A DNA stretch of 64,000 bases, taken from positions 1 to 64,000 of the forward strand of contig CAYSWA010000006.1 of the NCBI GenBank assembly GCA_964434535.1, read 5' to 3'. Positions 15,185-23,949 of the stretch are shown here, piece by piece. The notes beneath the pieces were generated by a model. That model did not search any database, had not been told where the DNA came from, and saw nothing but the letters and a program-made list of their open reading frames with translations. Both the position numbers and the translations under genes were made by a program. Source of the DNA: SM23-32 sp964434535. Its GTDB lineage: Bacteria > Planctomycetota > Brocadiia > SM23-32. How positions within the stretch are numbered: position 1 is the first letter of the stretch; the number at the start of each line of letters is the position of its first letter.

Positions 15185-16102
15185 TCAACGGCGCAGCAGG
15201 GCCGAGACGGCGAGCAGAAGCGCCGCCAGCGCGCAGAGCCACGGCCCGAGGTGCGCCCCGTTGCCGGCACGCACTGCGGCCGTGCGCCGCAGCCGGGGCG
15301 GCGCCAGCCGGTCGGGTTCACCCGGCAGACGTGCTGCCTGCGGCCCGACGCTCCACGCCCGCCCGCCGCCCGCCCGCGCGAGCGCGGCCATGGCCTGCGG
15401 CCGGGCCGAAGTAACCACCCTCTTGCCGCTCGGCGTCACGATGGGCGCGCCCGTTTCCAAGCCGACCGTCACGGTGTGGAGCAGGCCGCCGTCGGACCCG
15501 ATCCGGCGCGCCAGCGCGAGGGGCGGCTCCCCGTGGCCCTCCCCGTCGCTGACCAGCACCACGACCCCTGCGCCGCCCTCGCGCCGGAGCAGCTGGTGGG
15601 CTTCTCTGAGGCCCGGCCCGAGCAGCGAGCCGGCCTCGCCCATCCAGCGGGTCTGCGCGCGTTCCAGCAGGGAGAGGAAGGCGCCCCGGTCCGCCGTGGG
15701 CGGGCAGACGACGGCCGCCTCCGTGGCGTTCGCCACAAGGGCCAACCGGCCCTCCGGCAGCAGGTCGGCGAGCCGTCGGACGGCCTGGCGGGCGGCCCCG
15801 AGCCGGTCCGTGAAGCCGGCGACGTCGCAGGCGGCCATGCTGGCCGAGACGTCGAGCACGAAGACGACCGGCGCCCGCCCGGGGCCGACCTCGTCCGCGC
15901 GGAGCGCCACCGGCCCGGCGGCGGCGGCGAGGAGCGCTGCGAGCGCGAGGAGGCGCAGCGCCCCCCGCGCTGCGTTGGCAGGGCCCGGCGGGGAGGCGGC
16001 CCGGCGGGCGATGCGGCAGGCGCGCCACCACAGCAGCGCGAAGGCGGGCAGGACGGCCAGGGCCGCCAGGAGGGCGGGCCGCTGGAAGTGCAGCATCGCC
16101 AT
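15185..16102 (-). CDS. VWA-domain membrane protein (BatA-like)
   Basis: The product is 305 residues. Two N-terminal hydrophobic segments (about 8-26 and 45-65) precede a von Willebrand A domain with MIDAS residues DVSASM near 84-89, a Thr/Asp set (VLVSDGEGHG near 185), and a final C-terminal helix. This layout matches Bat proteins of aerotolerance operons, but no MoxR ATPase or Bat partner is adjacent. Its start is 7 bp after the argB stop, so it is probably co-transcribed with argB. Confidence 0.82.
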   Translation of the reverse strand: MAMLHFQRPALLAALAVLPAFALLWWRACRIARRAASPPGPANAARGALRLLALAALLAAAAGPVALRADEVGPGRAPVVFVLDVSASMAACDVAGFTDRLGAARQAVRRLADLLPEGRLALVANATEAAVVCPPTADRGAFLSLLERAQTRWMGEAGSLLGPGLREAHQLLRREGGAGVVVLVSDGEGHGEPPLALARRIGSDGGLLHTVTVGLETGAPIVTPSGKRVVTSARPQAMAALARAGGGRAWSVGPQAARLPGEPDRLAPPRLRRTAAVRAGNGAHLGPWLCALAALLLAVSALLRR

Positions 16103-16109
16103 GGCGCGC

Positions 16110-17018
16110 TCAGGTCGGGGGCAGGTCGGGCTCGCTGAGTATCTGCGTGCCGACGCCCTCGTCGGTGAATATCTCCAGCAGCAGCGAGTGGGGCAGCCGC
16201 CCGTCGATGATGTGCGCCTTGGGCACGCCGGCGTCGAGGGCGGCGATGCAGGCCGAGACCTTGGGCAGCATGCCGCCGGTGATGACGCCGCGGGCGATCA
16301 GCTCCTCGACCTCGCGCTCGTTGACGGTGCAGAGCAGGGAGCCGGGGTCGTCGGCTCGCCCCATGATGCCGTGGACGTTGCTGAGGAAGACGATCTTCTC
16401 CGCGCCGAGGGCTCCCGCGACGGCGGCGGCGGCCGTGTCGGCGTTGACGTTGTAGAGCTGGCCGTCCTCGTCCTGCCCGACGGGGGGGACGGCGAGGATG
16501 GTGCCCTCGCGGGCGGCGGCGAGCATGGCGTCGGCGTCGACGGAGGTGACCTCGCCCACGAAGCCGAGGTCGAGCCTCTGGCTCCCCCCGTCGGGGCCGG
16601 GCGCGGTGATGGTCTTGCGCGCGGCGCGCAGCGGGGAGCGTCCGTCGTGGAAGGTGGAGGCGGCCCGTCCGCCCTGGGCCTCGATGCGGCGCACGATATC
16701 GCGGTTGATCTCCTCGGTCAGGACCTGCACGACCACCCGGAGGGTCTCGGCGTCGGTGTGGCGATGGCCGTGGATGAAGCGCGGGGCGAGGCCGGCGCGC
16801 GACATCGCCGCGGAGATCTGCGGGCCGCCGCCGTGCACGATGATGGGGCGGATGCGCACGGCGGCCAGGAAGACGGCGTCCCTGAGCACGCCGTCCAGGA
16901 CGGCCTCGCTCTGCATCGCGTTGCCGCCGAACTTGATGACGACGGGTTTGCCGGCAAAGCCCTGGATGTAGGGCAGGGCCTCCACCAGCGCGGCGGCCTT
17001 GGCGATGGCGTCTTGCAT
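16110..17018 (-). CDS. argB: Acetylglutamate kinase
   Basis: This is a 302-residue kinase of arginine biosynthesis that phosphorylates N-acetylglutamate. The amino-acid-kinase motifs are VVIKFGGNAM (phosphate loop), IIVHGGGPQI (acetylglutamate binding), NVNADTAAAAVAGALGAEKIVFLSNVHGI and GGMLPKVSACIAALDAGV. The start MQDAIAKAAALVEALPYI is chosen because it matches the N-terminal helix of the family and has GAGGCGAG upstream. No other arginine genes are nearby. Confidence 0.95.
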   Translation of the reverse strand: MQDAIAKAAALVEALPYIQGFAGKPVVIKFGGNAMQSEAVLDGVLRDAVFLAAVRIRPIIVHGGGPQISAAMSRAGLAPRFIHGHRHTDAETLRVVVQVLTEEINRDIVRRIEAQGGRAASTFHDGRSPLRAARKTITAPGPDGGSQRLDLGFVGEVTSVDADAMLAAAREGTILAVPPVGQDEDGQLYNVNADTAAAAVAGALGAEKIVFLSNVHGIMGRADDPGSLLCTVNEREVEELIARGVITGGMLPKVSACIAALDAGVPKAHIIDGRLPHSLLLEIFTDEGVGTQILSEPDLPPT

Positions 17019-17052
17019 GGGGTCTGCTCGCCTCGGGGGGCTGAGGGAGGGC

Positions 17053-17082
17053 ATTCTACCATGGGGCGCGCCGCCCTGTCAG
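17053..17082 (-). promoter_or_regulatory. argB promoter
   Basis: Minus-strand CTGACA (17082-17077) and TAGAAT (17058-17053), spacer 18 bp, 35 bp before the argB start. Confidence 0.6.
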
Positions 17083-17094
17083 CGCCCGTTTACT

Positions 17095-17122
17095 TTGACA
17101 GCGGCGGGGCCGACTCTATAAT
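17095..17122 (+). promoter_or_regulatory. Consensus promoter of the 17.1-25.3 kb operon
   Basis: TTGACA (17095-17100) and TATAAT (17117-17122) with a 16-bp spacer: both hexamers match the sigma-70 consensus exactly. It diverges from the argB promoter, 13 bp away. The leader is about 17 nt. Confidence 0.85.
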
Positions 17123-17145
17123 GTCGGAGAAGGTCGGCATGCCCC

Positions 17146-20100
17146 ATGATGAGAAGCGGGAAGATGGCGCGCAACCATGCTCTGGCCACGGGCGCGTGGC
17201 TTTCGTTACTGCTGTACCTGATCGCGACGCCGGCGCTGGGCGCGCGGGCCGGCGCCGTCGGTGAGGGCCTGGAGCGGGACCTGCGCCGGGTGAACCCGGC
17301 CGAGCACGTGGAGGCCCTCTCCTCCTACCGGAGCCGCTTCACCGGCTACCCCGGATGCGAAGAGGCCCGCCGCTACATCGCCCGTCGCTTCAAGGAGCTG
17401 GGCCTGGCCAACGTGCAGGAGTCCCCCCTGCAGGTGGTGGTGCCGATCGCGCCGCACGACGAGCGCTGGGGCCGGAAGCTGCCTCCCGACCAGCGCCAAA
17501 GGCCCGAGCACGGCGCCACGCTGACCATCGGCGGACGGCAGGTGCCCCTCTACTGCATGATGCCCAACTACGTGCGCACGCCGACGACCGACGAGGACGG
17601 CATCACCGGCAGGCTGGTCTGGGCCGGGGAGGGCCGCCTGGAGGACTTCAACGGCAAGGAGCTGCCGGGCAGCATCGTGCTGATGGATTTCAACTCGGTG
17701 ACGCGATGGCTCAATGCCGCGAAGCTCGGCGCCTCCGCCATCGTCTTCGTGGAGCCGACCGACGCCTTCCGCAACGACGCCGAGCAGAAGTACCTGGACC
17801 TGCCCTTGCCGGTGCCCCGCTACTACGTGCAGCGCCAGCAGCTTGCGGCGCTCGCCGCCGCGGTGAGCGGCGGGGACGCGCGCGACTTCACCGTCGAGTC
17901 GGCCATGGAAGCCCTGGGCGAGCTGGGCGGCGAGCCCGAGCCGGTGCGGGCGAACGTGCGGGCCCAGATGCGCTGGGAGGAGGTGAACGTCTTCCGGGTC
18001 AGCGCCGAGATGCCCGGCACCGACCCGCTGCTGAGCGAGCAGACGCTGGTGGTGCACGCCTACTACGACGGCGCCTCCGTGGTGCCGGCGCTCTGTCCGG
18101 GCGCAGAGAGCTCCTGCGGGGTGGCGACGCTGCTGGAGGTGGCGGAGCTTCTGGTCAAGCACCCGCCCCGGCGCAAGGTGAAGTTCATCGCCTCCCCCGG
18201 CCACTACCAGGCGCTCTCGGGGGTGCGCGACTACGCGTTTCAGGAGATCTACCCCCTGCGCCACGACGCCGACAACGCGGCCGGCGAGGGCACGGGCGAG
18301 CCTTACTTCTTCATCGGGCTCGATCTGTCCAGCCGGCACAACAGCCTCGGCTCCTTCTACAAGGGCCACTTCTACGACCAGCTCTCCGAGGAGTCGTGGA
18401 ACAACAAGGAGGTGGAGCTCCAGCGGGCCTACAGCGAATACTCCGGCATGCTCGTCGACTGGGTCGAGCCGATCATCGGCCGGGGCGGGCCGGCCGAGAC
18501 GCTCACCTACCAGAGCGGCATCGTCCCCCAGCAGGGGCGGGACTGGCGCTCGCTGGTGCCCGACCTGGTGGCTTTCGACGCCGAGGTCATCTCCCTGGCC
18601 GGCTACCCGGCCATCACCCTGGCCACCACCGGCGACCCGCGCAACAGCGTCAACACGCCGCTGGACACCTTCGAGCGGATGGGGCCGTTCCTGGAGAACG
18701 TGCGCCGCCAGGCCGTCGCCTGCGCCTACCTGGTCAAGCAGACCGCCGACGCCCCGGTGCTGCCCATCCAGCGCAAGGAGCTGTGGAAGAACCGCCGCGC
18801 GGCGAGCATCTTCGGCTTCACCATCGAGCTGAGCCTGCTGGCCTACATGCCGAAGGTGCCCGTGCCCAACGCCGTGGCGGGCTGCAACATGCTGGCCGAC
18901 TACGTGGCCGCCAAGGCCAAGAGCATGATGGGCGTGCAGACGACCGACTACAAGCTGAGCAACGTTCAGGGGCACTTCGAGGTCTTCGGGCTGGTCAAGG
19001 ACCGGCAGTTCCGCGTCGACGCTTTCATGCTATCGCCCACCAGCGGCGTGGTCACCAAGGTGGCCACGACCGAGCTGGTCAAGGCGACCGACCGGGCCCG
19101 GTCGGTCGACTGGACGGAGCGGGAGACGGACGTGCGCAGCAACTTCTTCCGCGCCGTCTGCAGCGTGGTCTTCGACCTGACCGACCCGCTCTCGCTGGCC
19201 CCCCTGATGCGCAGCACGGTGCGGCGCGGCGACTCCAACAGCGAGTTCCAGTACCTGGTGCAGTTCGTGGGCGACGCCTCGGCGCCCTGCGCGGTCTTCT
19301 TCACCGAGCGCGAGCGGAACCTGAAGTTCCTGCTGGCCGCCACCGCCGTCGGCTACGAGGGGCTGCTGCTGAACTTCGCCGAGAAGCCCGACGAGCAGGA
19401 GGGCGGCCGGCGGGAGAAGACCGGCATCGGCTACCTGGCCGAAGACGCCGAGAACTTCATCTACCGCGCCGGCCTCCAGGTCGCCGAGGACATGCACATG
19501 CTCGACGGCCATCGCCTGGAGCGCCTCAGCCGCAGCGGCATCTACAAGCGCAACGTCTGGGACCTGTTCGAGGCCGCCGGGCGGCGGCTGCAAGAGGCGA
19601 AGGTCGCCCTGGCGGCACGGCAGTACGACAGCTTCTACGACAAGACGCGCATGGCCTGGGGGCTGGAGAACCGCGTCTACCCCGACGTGCGCGACACCTC
19701 CACCGACGTGGTCCAGGGCGTCATCTTCTACTTCGCCCTCCTGCTGCCGTTCGTGATCTTCGCCGAACGGCTGCTGCTGAACTACGTGGAGATCCGCCAC
19801 AAGCTGGCCGCGATCGCCGTCCTGTTCGCCCTCGCCTACCTGGTGCTGCGGCTGGTGCACCCGGCCTTCCAGCTCTCGCAGACCCCGGTGATCATCCTGA
19901 ACGGCTTCTTCATGCTGGTCGCCGCCCTGGGGACCATCTGGTACCTGATGGCCAAGTTCAACCTGGTGATGGAGCAGATCCGCCAGAAGGTGGACATGAT
20001 CCACCGCGCCGACGTGGCCCGCGCCAGCGCCACCATGGCCGCCTTCGTGCTCGGCATCTCCAACATGCGCAAGCGCAAGGTGCGCACCGCCCTGACCGCC

Positions 20101-21915
20101 GTCACTCTGATCCTGCTGACCTTCACCATCCTCTCCTTCACCAGCTTCGAGACGATGCCCGCGCGCATGCTGGAGCATGCCTCGCCGCGCATCGCCCCGT
20201 ATGAGGGCGTGCTGCTGCGCGGGCTGAGCTGGGGGCCGCTCTCCGAGTTCGTCACCTATGACATGGAGAACTTCTTCAAGGTGCGCGGCATGCGCACCGC
20301 CCCCCGAAGCTGGTTCGTGAACCGCAAGCCGACCGAGGAGCTGACCATCGAGGTGCGGCGCGTCGGCGAGGAGGGCGAGGCCGTCGCCAACGCCATCCTC
20401 GGCCTCAGCCCCGAGGAGAACTACTTCTCCCGCATCGACGAGCCGCGCTACCTGGAGCACGCCTGGTTTGACCGCTCCATGGCCGACTGGCCCTTCGTGT
20501 GCATCCTGCCCACCCGCATGAAGGAAGGGCTGCGCCTGGAGGACAGCGACATCGGCAAGGCCCACGTCGTGGCCCTCGGCCGGCAGCTTCGCGTGGTGGG
20601 CACCTTCAACAGCGACGAGATGTTCCGCTTCGAAGACCTGGACGGCGAGGAGGTCACCCCCGTCGACTTCGTGGCCCAGCAGCACCGCGAAGGCGGAGCC
20701 GGCGGGCAGGCGGGCGGCGGCGGGCTGGCCCTGAGCGCCACCGGCGAGATGGACGTGGAGACCTTCGTCCACCGCAAGTCCGCCCAAAAAGAGGAGGAAG
20801 AGCAGTACATCCACATGGAACCGGACCGGGTGCTGGTGATCCCGAACGAGCTGAACCTGAAGCTCGGCGCCACCGTGCGCTCGATCGCCGCCGGCCCCGG
20901 GCGCACCAGCGGGGCGCAGCAGGCCCTGCGCCCGTTCCGCCAGACGCTCCAGACGCTGCTGACGCGCGTGAACCTGGCCCTCTACGCCGGCTACCCCGAC
21001 GTGCCCGGCGGGCCGGTCACCGTGCACCGCGTCGCCACGCGCAGCCGCCTCAGCATGGGCGGGGTCAGGGGGCTGATCGTGCCGATCATGATCGCCGCCC
21101 TGATCGTGTTCAACACCATGCTCGGCGCCGTCTACGAGCGCATCAACGAGATCAAGACCTACGCCTCGGTCGGGTTGGCCCCGATGCACATCGGGGCGCT
21201 TTTCTTCGCCGAAAGCAGCGTCTTCGCCGTAATGGGCGCGATGCTCGGCTACCTGCTGGGCCAGGTGCTCAGCCGCGTGCTGATCCAGATGCCGGCGCTG
21301 ATGGAGGGCATCTCGCTGAACTACTCCAGCGTCAGCGCCGTCTGGTCGGCGGTGCTGGTGGTGGTGGTGGTGCTCGCCTCCACGGCCTACCCGGCCCGGA
21401 TGGCCGGCAAGCTGAGCGTGCCGGACGAGACGCGCCGCATGATGATCCCCAAGCCGACCAGCGACGTGTGGGAGATCTGGTTCCCCTTCACGGTCAGCTC
21501 CAAGGAAGCGCTCGGCGTCATGTCCTACCTGCGCGAGTACTTCGAGAGCAACGACGAGGACGCGGTGGGCAACTTCACGGCCGACAACCTGCGCTTCTAC
21601 CGCGGCGAGGTGGAGGGCGTCGAGCGCCTCTGCCTGGAGGCCGCGGTCTGGGTCTCCCCGCTGGACATGGGCGTGAGCCAATCGGTAAAGATCGAAGCCA
21701 TACCCGACCCCGACGAGGGCAACATCACGTACCTGTTCTTCACCATCACCCGCAAGAGCGGCGAGTTCCAGACCTGGCACCGGATGAACATGGGCTTCCT
21801 GAAGGACCTGCGCAAGCAGCTCTTGATCTGGCGCCTGGTCACCCCGCAGGCCAAGGAGCGGCTCACAGCGGAGGGCCGGGAGCTTCTGGGCGAGCCGGTC
21901 GGCGCCGCCGGCTGA
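17146..21915 (+). CDS. Giant fusion: M28-peptidase-like/PA-like region plus FtsX-like permease
   Basis: The product is 1589 residues. After a signal-like segment (LSLLLYLIATPALGA), residues about 50-540 look like a secreted M28 aminopeptidase with an inserted PA-like domain. Zinc-ligand positions seem lost: HAYYDG (304-309) is followed by PGAESSCGVATLLEVAELL, where DDNGSG is usual, and KFIASPGH (346-353), where the EE pair is usual. Membrane helices lie at about 858-880, 888-905, 914-936, 980-1000, 1308-1328, 1348-1372 and 1396-1418, the last four with FtsX/MacB character (YERINEIKTYASVGLAPMHIGALFF). A cytoplasmic C-terminal domain follows. ATGs at 17149 and 17164 are alternative starts. Confidence 0.8.
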   Translation: MMRSGKMARNHALATGAWLSLLLYLIATPALGARAGAVGEGLERDLRRVNPAEHVEALSSYRSRFTGYPGCEEARRYIARRFKELGLANVQESPLQVVVPIAPHDERWGRKLPPDQRQRPEHGATLTIGGRQVPLYCMMPNYVRTPTTDEDGITGRLVWAGEGRLEDFNGKELPGSIVLMDFNSVTRWLNAAKLGASAIVFVEPTDAFRNDAEQKYLDLPLPVPRYYVQRQQLAALAAAVSGGDARDFTVESAMEALGELGGEPEPVRANVRAQMRWEEVNVFRVSAEMPGTDPLLSEQTLVVHAYYDGASVVPALCPGAESSCGVATLLEVAELLVKHPPRRKVKFIASPGHYQALSGVRDYAFQEIYPLRHDADNAAGEGTGEPYFFIGLDLSSRHNSLGSFYKGHFYDQLSEESWNNKEVELQRAYSEYSGMLVDWVEPIIGRGGPAETLTYQSGIVPQQGRDWRSLVPDLVAFDAEVISLAGYPAITLATTGDPRNSVNTPLDTFERMGPFLENVRRQAVACAYLVKQTADAPVLPIQRKELWKNRRAASIFGFTIELSLLAYMPKVPVPNAVAGCNMLADYVAAKAKSMMGVQTTDYKLSNVQGHFEVFGLVKDRQFRVDAFMLSPTSGVVTKVATTELVKATDRARSVDWTERETDVRSNFFRAVCSVVFDLTDPLSLAPLMRSTVRRGDSNSEFQYLVQFVGDASAPCAVFFTERERNLKFLLAATAVGYEGLLLNFAEKPDEQEGGRREKTGIGYLAEDAENFIYRAGLQVAEDMHMLDGHRLERLSRSGIYKRNVWDLFEAAGRRLQEAKVALAARQYDSFYDKTRMAWGLENRVYPDVRDTSTDVVQGVIFYFALLLPFVIFAERLLLNYVEIRHKLAAIAVLFALAYLVLRLVHPAFQLSQTPVIILNGFFMLVAALGTIWYLMAKFNLVMEQIRQKVDMIHRADVARASATMAAFVLGISNMRKRKVRTALTAVTLILLTFTILSFTSFETMPARMLEHASPRIAPYEGVLLRGLSWGPLSEFVTYDMENFFKVRGMRTAPRSWFVNRKPTEELTIEVRRVGEEGEAVANAILGLSPEENYFSRIDEPRYLEHAWFDRSMADWPFVCILPTRMKEGLRLEDSDIGKAHVVALGRQLRVVGTFNSDEMFRFEDLDGEEVTPVDFVAQQHREGGAGGQAGGGGLALSATGEMDVETFVHRKSAQKEEEEQYIHMEPDRVLVIPNELNLKLGATVRSIAAGPGRTSGAQQALRPFRQTLQTLLTRVNLALYAGYPDVPGGPVTVHRVATRSRLSMGGVRGLIVPIMIAALIVFNTMLGAVYERINEIKTYASVGLAPMHIGALFFAESSVFAVMGAMLGYLLGQVLSRVLIQMPALMEGISLNYSSVSAVWSAVLVVVVVLASTAYPARMAGKLSVPDETRRMMIPKPTSDVWEIWFPFTVSSKEALGVMSYLREYFESNDEDAVGNFTADNLRFYRGEVEGVERLCLEAAVWVSPLDMGVSQSVKIEAIPDPDEGNITYLFFTITRKSGEFQTWHRMNMGFLKDLRKQLLIWRLVTPQAKERLTAEGRELLGEPVGAAG

Positions 21916-21966
21916 GGGCCGGGCGCGCCGGCCCAGAGGGCCGTAACCGACAGGACAAGGTGAGAG

Positions 21967-23931
21967 ATGGCCAGAGGCGGCGAAGACTACCTGCGCATAC
22001 GCGAGGAGCAGGAACAGCCGACCGAGTTCGCCGACGGGTGGGGCATCAAGGCGTTCCTGGCCGGGCTGTTCGTGGCCTTCGTCATCATGCCCGGCTCCAT
22101 GTTCATGTGGCTGATGCTGGGCCAGCAGCTCGGCACGCCGGCCGTCTGGGTCACCCTGATCATCTTTTTGGAGATCGCCAAGCGCTGCCGCACCACGCTG
22201 ACGCGCCAGGAGATGTTCGTCATCTTCAGCGTCACCTGGGGCGTGCTGACCACGGCCGTGCCCGTCTGGTGGATGGACACGTTCGTGGGCATGACCTACT
22301 TCGTGCGCAGCGACGCGGCCGTGCAGTTCGAGATCGCCACCCAGATCCCCTTCTGGAAGGCCCCCCCGCCGGGCAGCATGGCGTATGTCGAGCGCTCGCT
22401 GCTGCATCCGGACTGGTGGCCCCAGCTCGCGCTGATGGGGCTGTTCATCATCTGGGGGCGGCTCAGCTTCTTCAGCCTCGGCTACGTGATGTTCCGCCTG
22501 ACCAGCGACGTGGAGCGGCTGCCCTTCCCGCTGGCGCCGATCAACGCCAAGGGCGTCACCGCCCTGGCCGAGAGCGACGAGGAGACCTGGCGCTGGCGCT
22601 GCTTCTCGGTCGGCAGCAGCATCGGCATCGTCTTCGGCCTCATCTACGTGGCCATCCCCACGCTCTCCGGGGTCTTCCTGCGCAAGCCGCTCTACCTGCT
22701 GCCGGTGCCCTTCTACGACTTCACCAAGAAGCTGCAGGATGTCTCGTGGTTCCGCGCCGTGCCGCTGGCCATCGGCACGGACCTGGGGCTGATCTTCTGG
22801 GGCTTCGTGCTGCCGTTCTGGATGGTGATGGGGCAGTTCGTGGGCGGGGTGATCGGGCGGCTGGTGCTCAACCCCATCCTCTACCGGCGCGGCATCCTGC
22901 GCATGTGGGAGCCGGGCATGGACTACATCGAGACCGGCCTGGCCAACCAGTTCGACTTCTGGCTCAGCTTCGGCATCGGCACGGCCCTCGCCGTCGCCGC
23001 CCTCGGCATCTACACCGCCATCAGCCAGGCCATCAAGGCGCACCGCGAGCGGACCCGAACGGCGGTCAGCACGCTGGCCCCCCCGAAGGGGCGGGGCGAC
23101 GTCCCCATGGGGGTGGCGCTGCTGTTCTACCTGGTCGGCACGCTCTGGGTGGTGATGCTCTGCCACTGGCTGGTGCCGAAGTTCCCCATCTGGATACTGC
23201 TGCTGTTCGGGTTCGGCTACACGCCCCTGATGTCCTACGTCAGCGCCCGCCTGCACGGGCTGACCGGGCACACCATCGGCATCCCCTACGCGCGGGAGGC
23301 CGCCTTCGTGCTGAGCGGCTACAAGGGGGTGGACATATGGTATGCGCCGGTGCCGATGCACGACGCCGGCTGGGCCGCGCGCCACTTCCGGGAGATCGAG
23401 CTGACCGGCACGAAGTTCACCAGCATCTTCAAGGCCCAGCTCGTCATGGCGCCGATCGCCGTGGGGGCGGGGCTGTTCTTCTGGTCGTTCCTCTACAGGA
23501 TCAGCGACATCCCCGAGGACTACCCCCACGCGATGCGCTTCTGGCCGCGCGACGCCACCATGCGCGCCTTCTGGATGACGGCCACCACCACCGGCAACGC
23601 CTTCTTCCTGAAGGCCATCAACTGGCGCTTCGTGGGCGCGGGGACCAGCTACGGGCTGGTGGCCTATACCATCTTGCGCCTGATCGGCGCGCCCACCCTG
23701 TTCCTCTACGGCACCATCACCGGGCTGGTGGGCGACCCCGCCTGGGCCTTCCCCATGTTCTGCGCCGCCCTGGTGGGGCGCTTCTACATGCAGAAGGTCT
23801 TCGGTCGAGAACGCTGGAGCAACTTCACACCGGTGCTGGCCGCCGGCTACGGCGCCGGCATCGGGCTGGTGGGCATGGGCGCCGTGGCCATCATGCTCAT
23901 CAACAAGGCCATCACGATGGTGCCCTTCTGA
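21967..23931 (+). CDS. OPT-like/DUF6785-like polytopic membrane protein
   Basis: This 654-residue protein has at least 12 hydrophobic segments, broken by soluble loops (around residues 165-200 with DVERLPFPLAPINAKGVTALAES). LPFPLAPINAKG resembles the LxFPxA motif of oligopeptide-transporter-like proteins, and I associate the whole with the DUF6785/DUF6784 families of Planctomycetota. It could be a transporter. It lies 51 bp after the fusion gene and 18 bp before the next gene, all one operon. No binding protein or ATPase is nearby. Confidence 0.7.
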   Translation: MARGGEDYLRIREEQEQPTEFADGWGIKAFLAGLFVAFVIMPGSMFMWLMLGQQLGTPAVWVTLIIFLEIAKRCRTTLTRQEMFVIFSVTWGVLTTAVPVWWMDTFVGMTYFVRSDAAVQFEIATQIPFWKAPPPGSMAYVERSLLHPDWWPQLALMGLFIIWGRLSFFSLGYVMFRLTSDVERLPFPLAPINAKGVTALAESDEETWRWRCFSVGSSIGIVFGLIYVAIPTLSGVFLRKPLYLLPVPFYDFTKKLQDVSWFRAVPLAIGTDLGLIFWGFVLPFWMVMGQFVGGVIGRLVLNPILYRRGILRMWEPGMDYIETGLANQFDFWLSFGIGTALAVAALGIYTAISQAIKAHRERTRTAVSTLAPPKGRGDVPMGVALLFYLVGTLWVVMLCHWLVPKFPIWILLLFGFGYTPLMSYVSARLHGLTGHTIGIPYAREAAFVLSGYKGVDIWYAPVPMHDAGWAARHFREIELTGTKFTSIFKAQLVMAPIAVGAGLFFWSFLYRISDIPEDYPHAMRFWPRDATMRAFWMTATTTGNAFFLKAINWRFVGAGTSYGLVAYTILRLIGAPTLFLYGTITGLVGDPAWAFPMFCAALVGRFYMQKVFGRERWSNFTPVLAAGYGAGIGLVGMGAVAIMLINKAITMVPF

Positions 23932-23949
23932 CCTCAGCGGGCCTGCACC

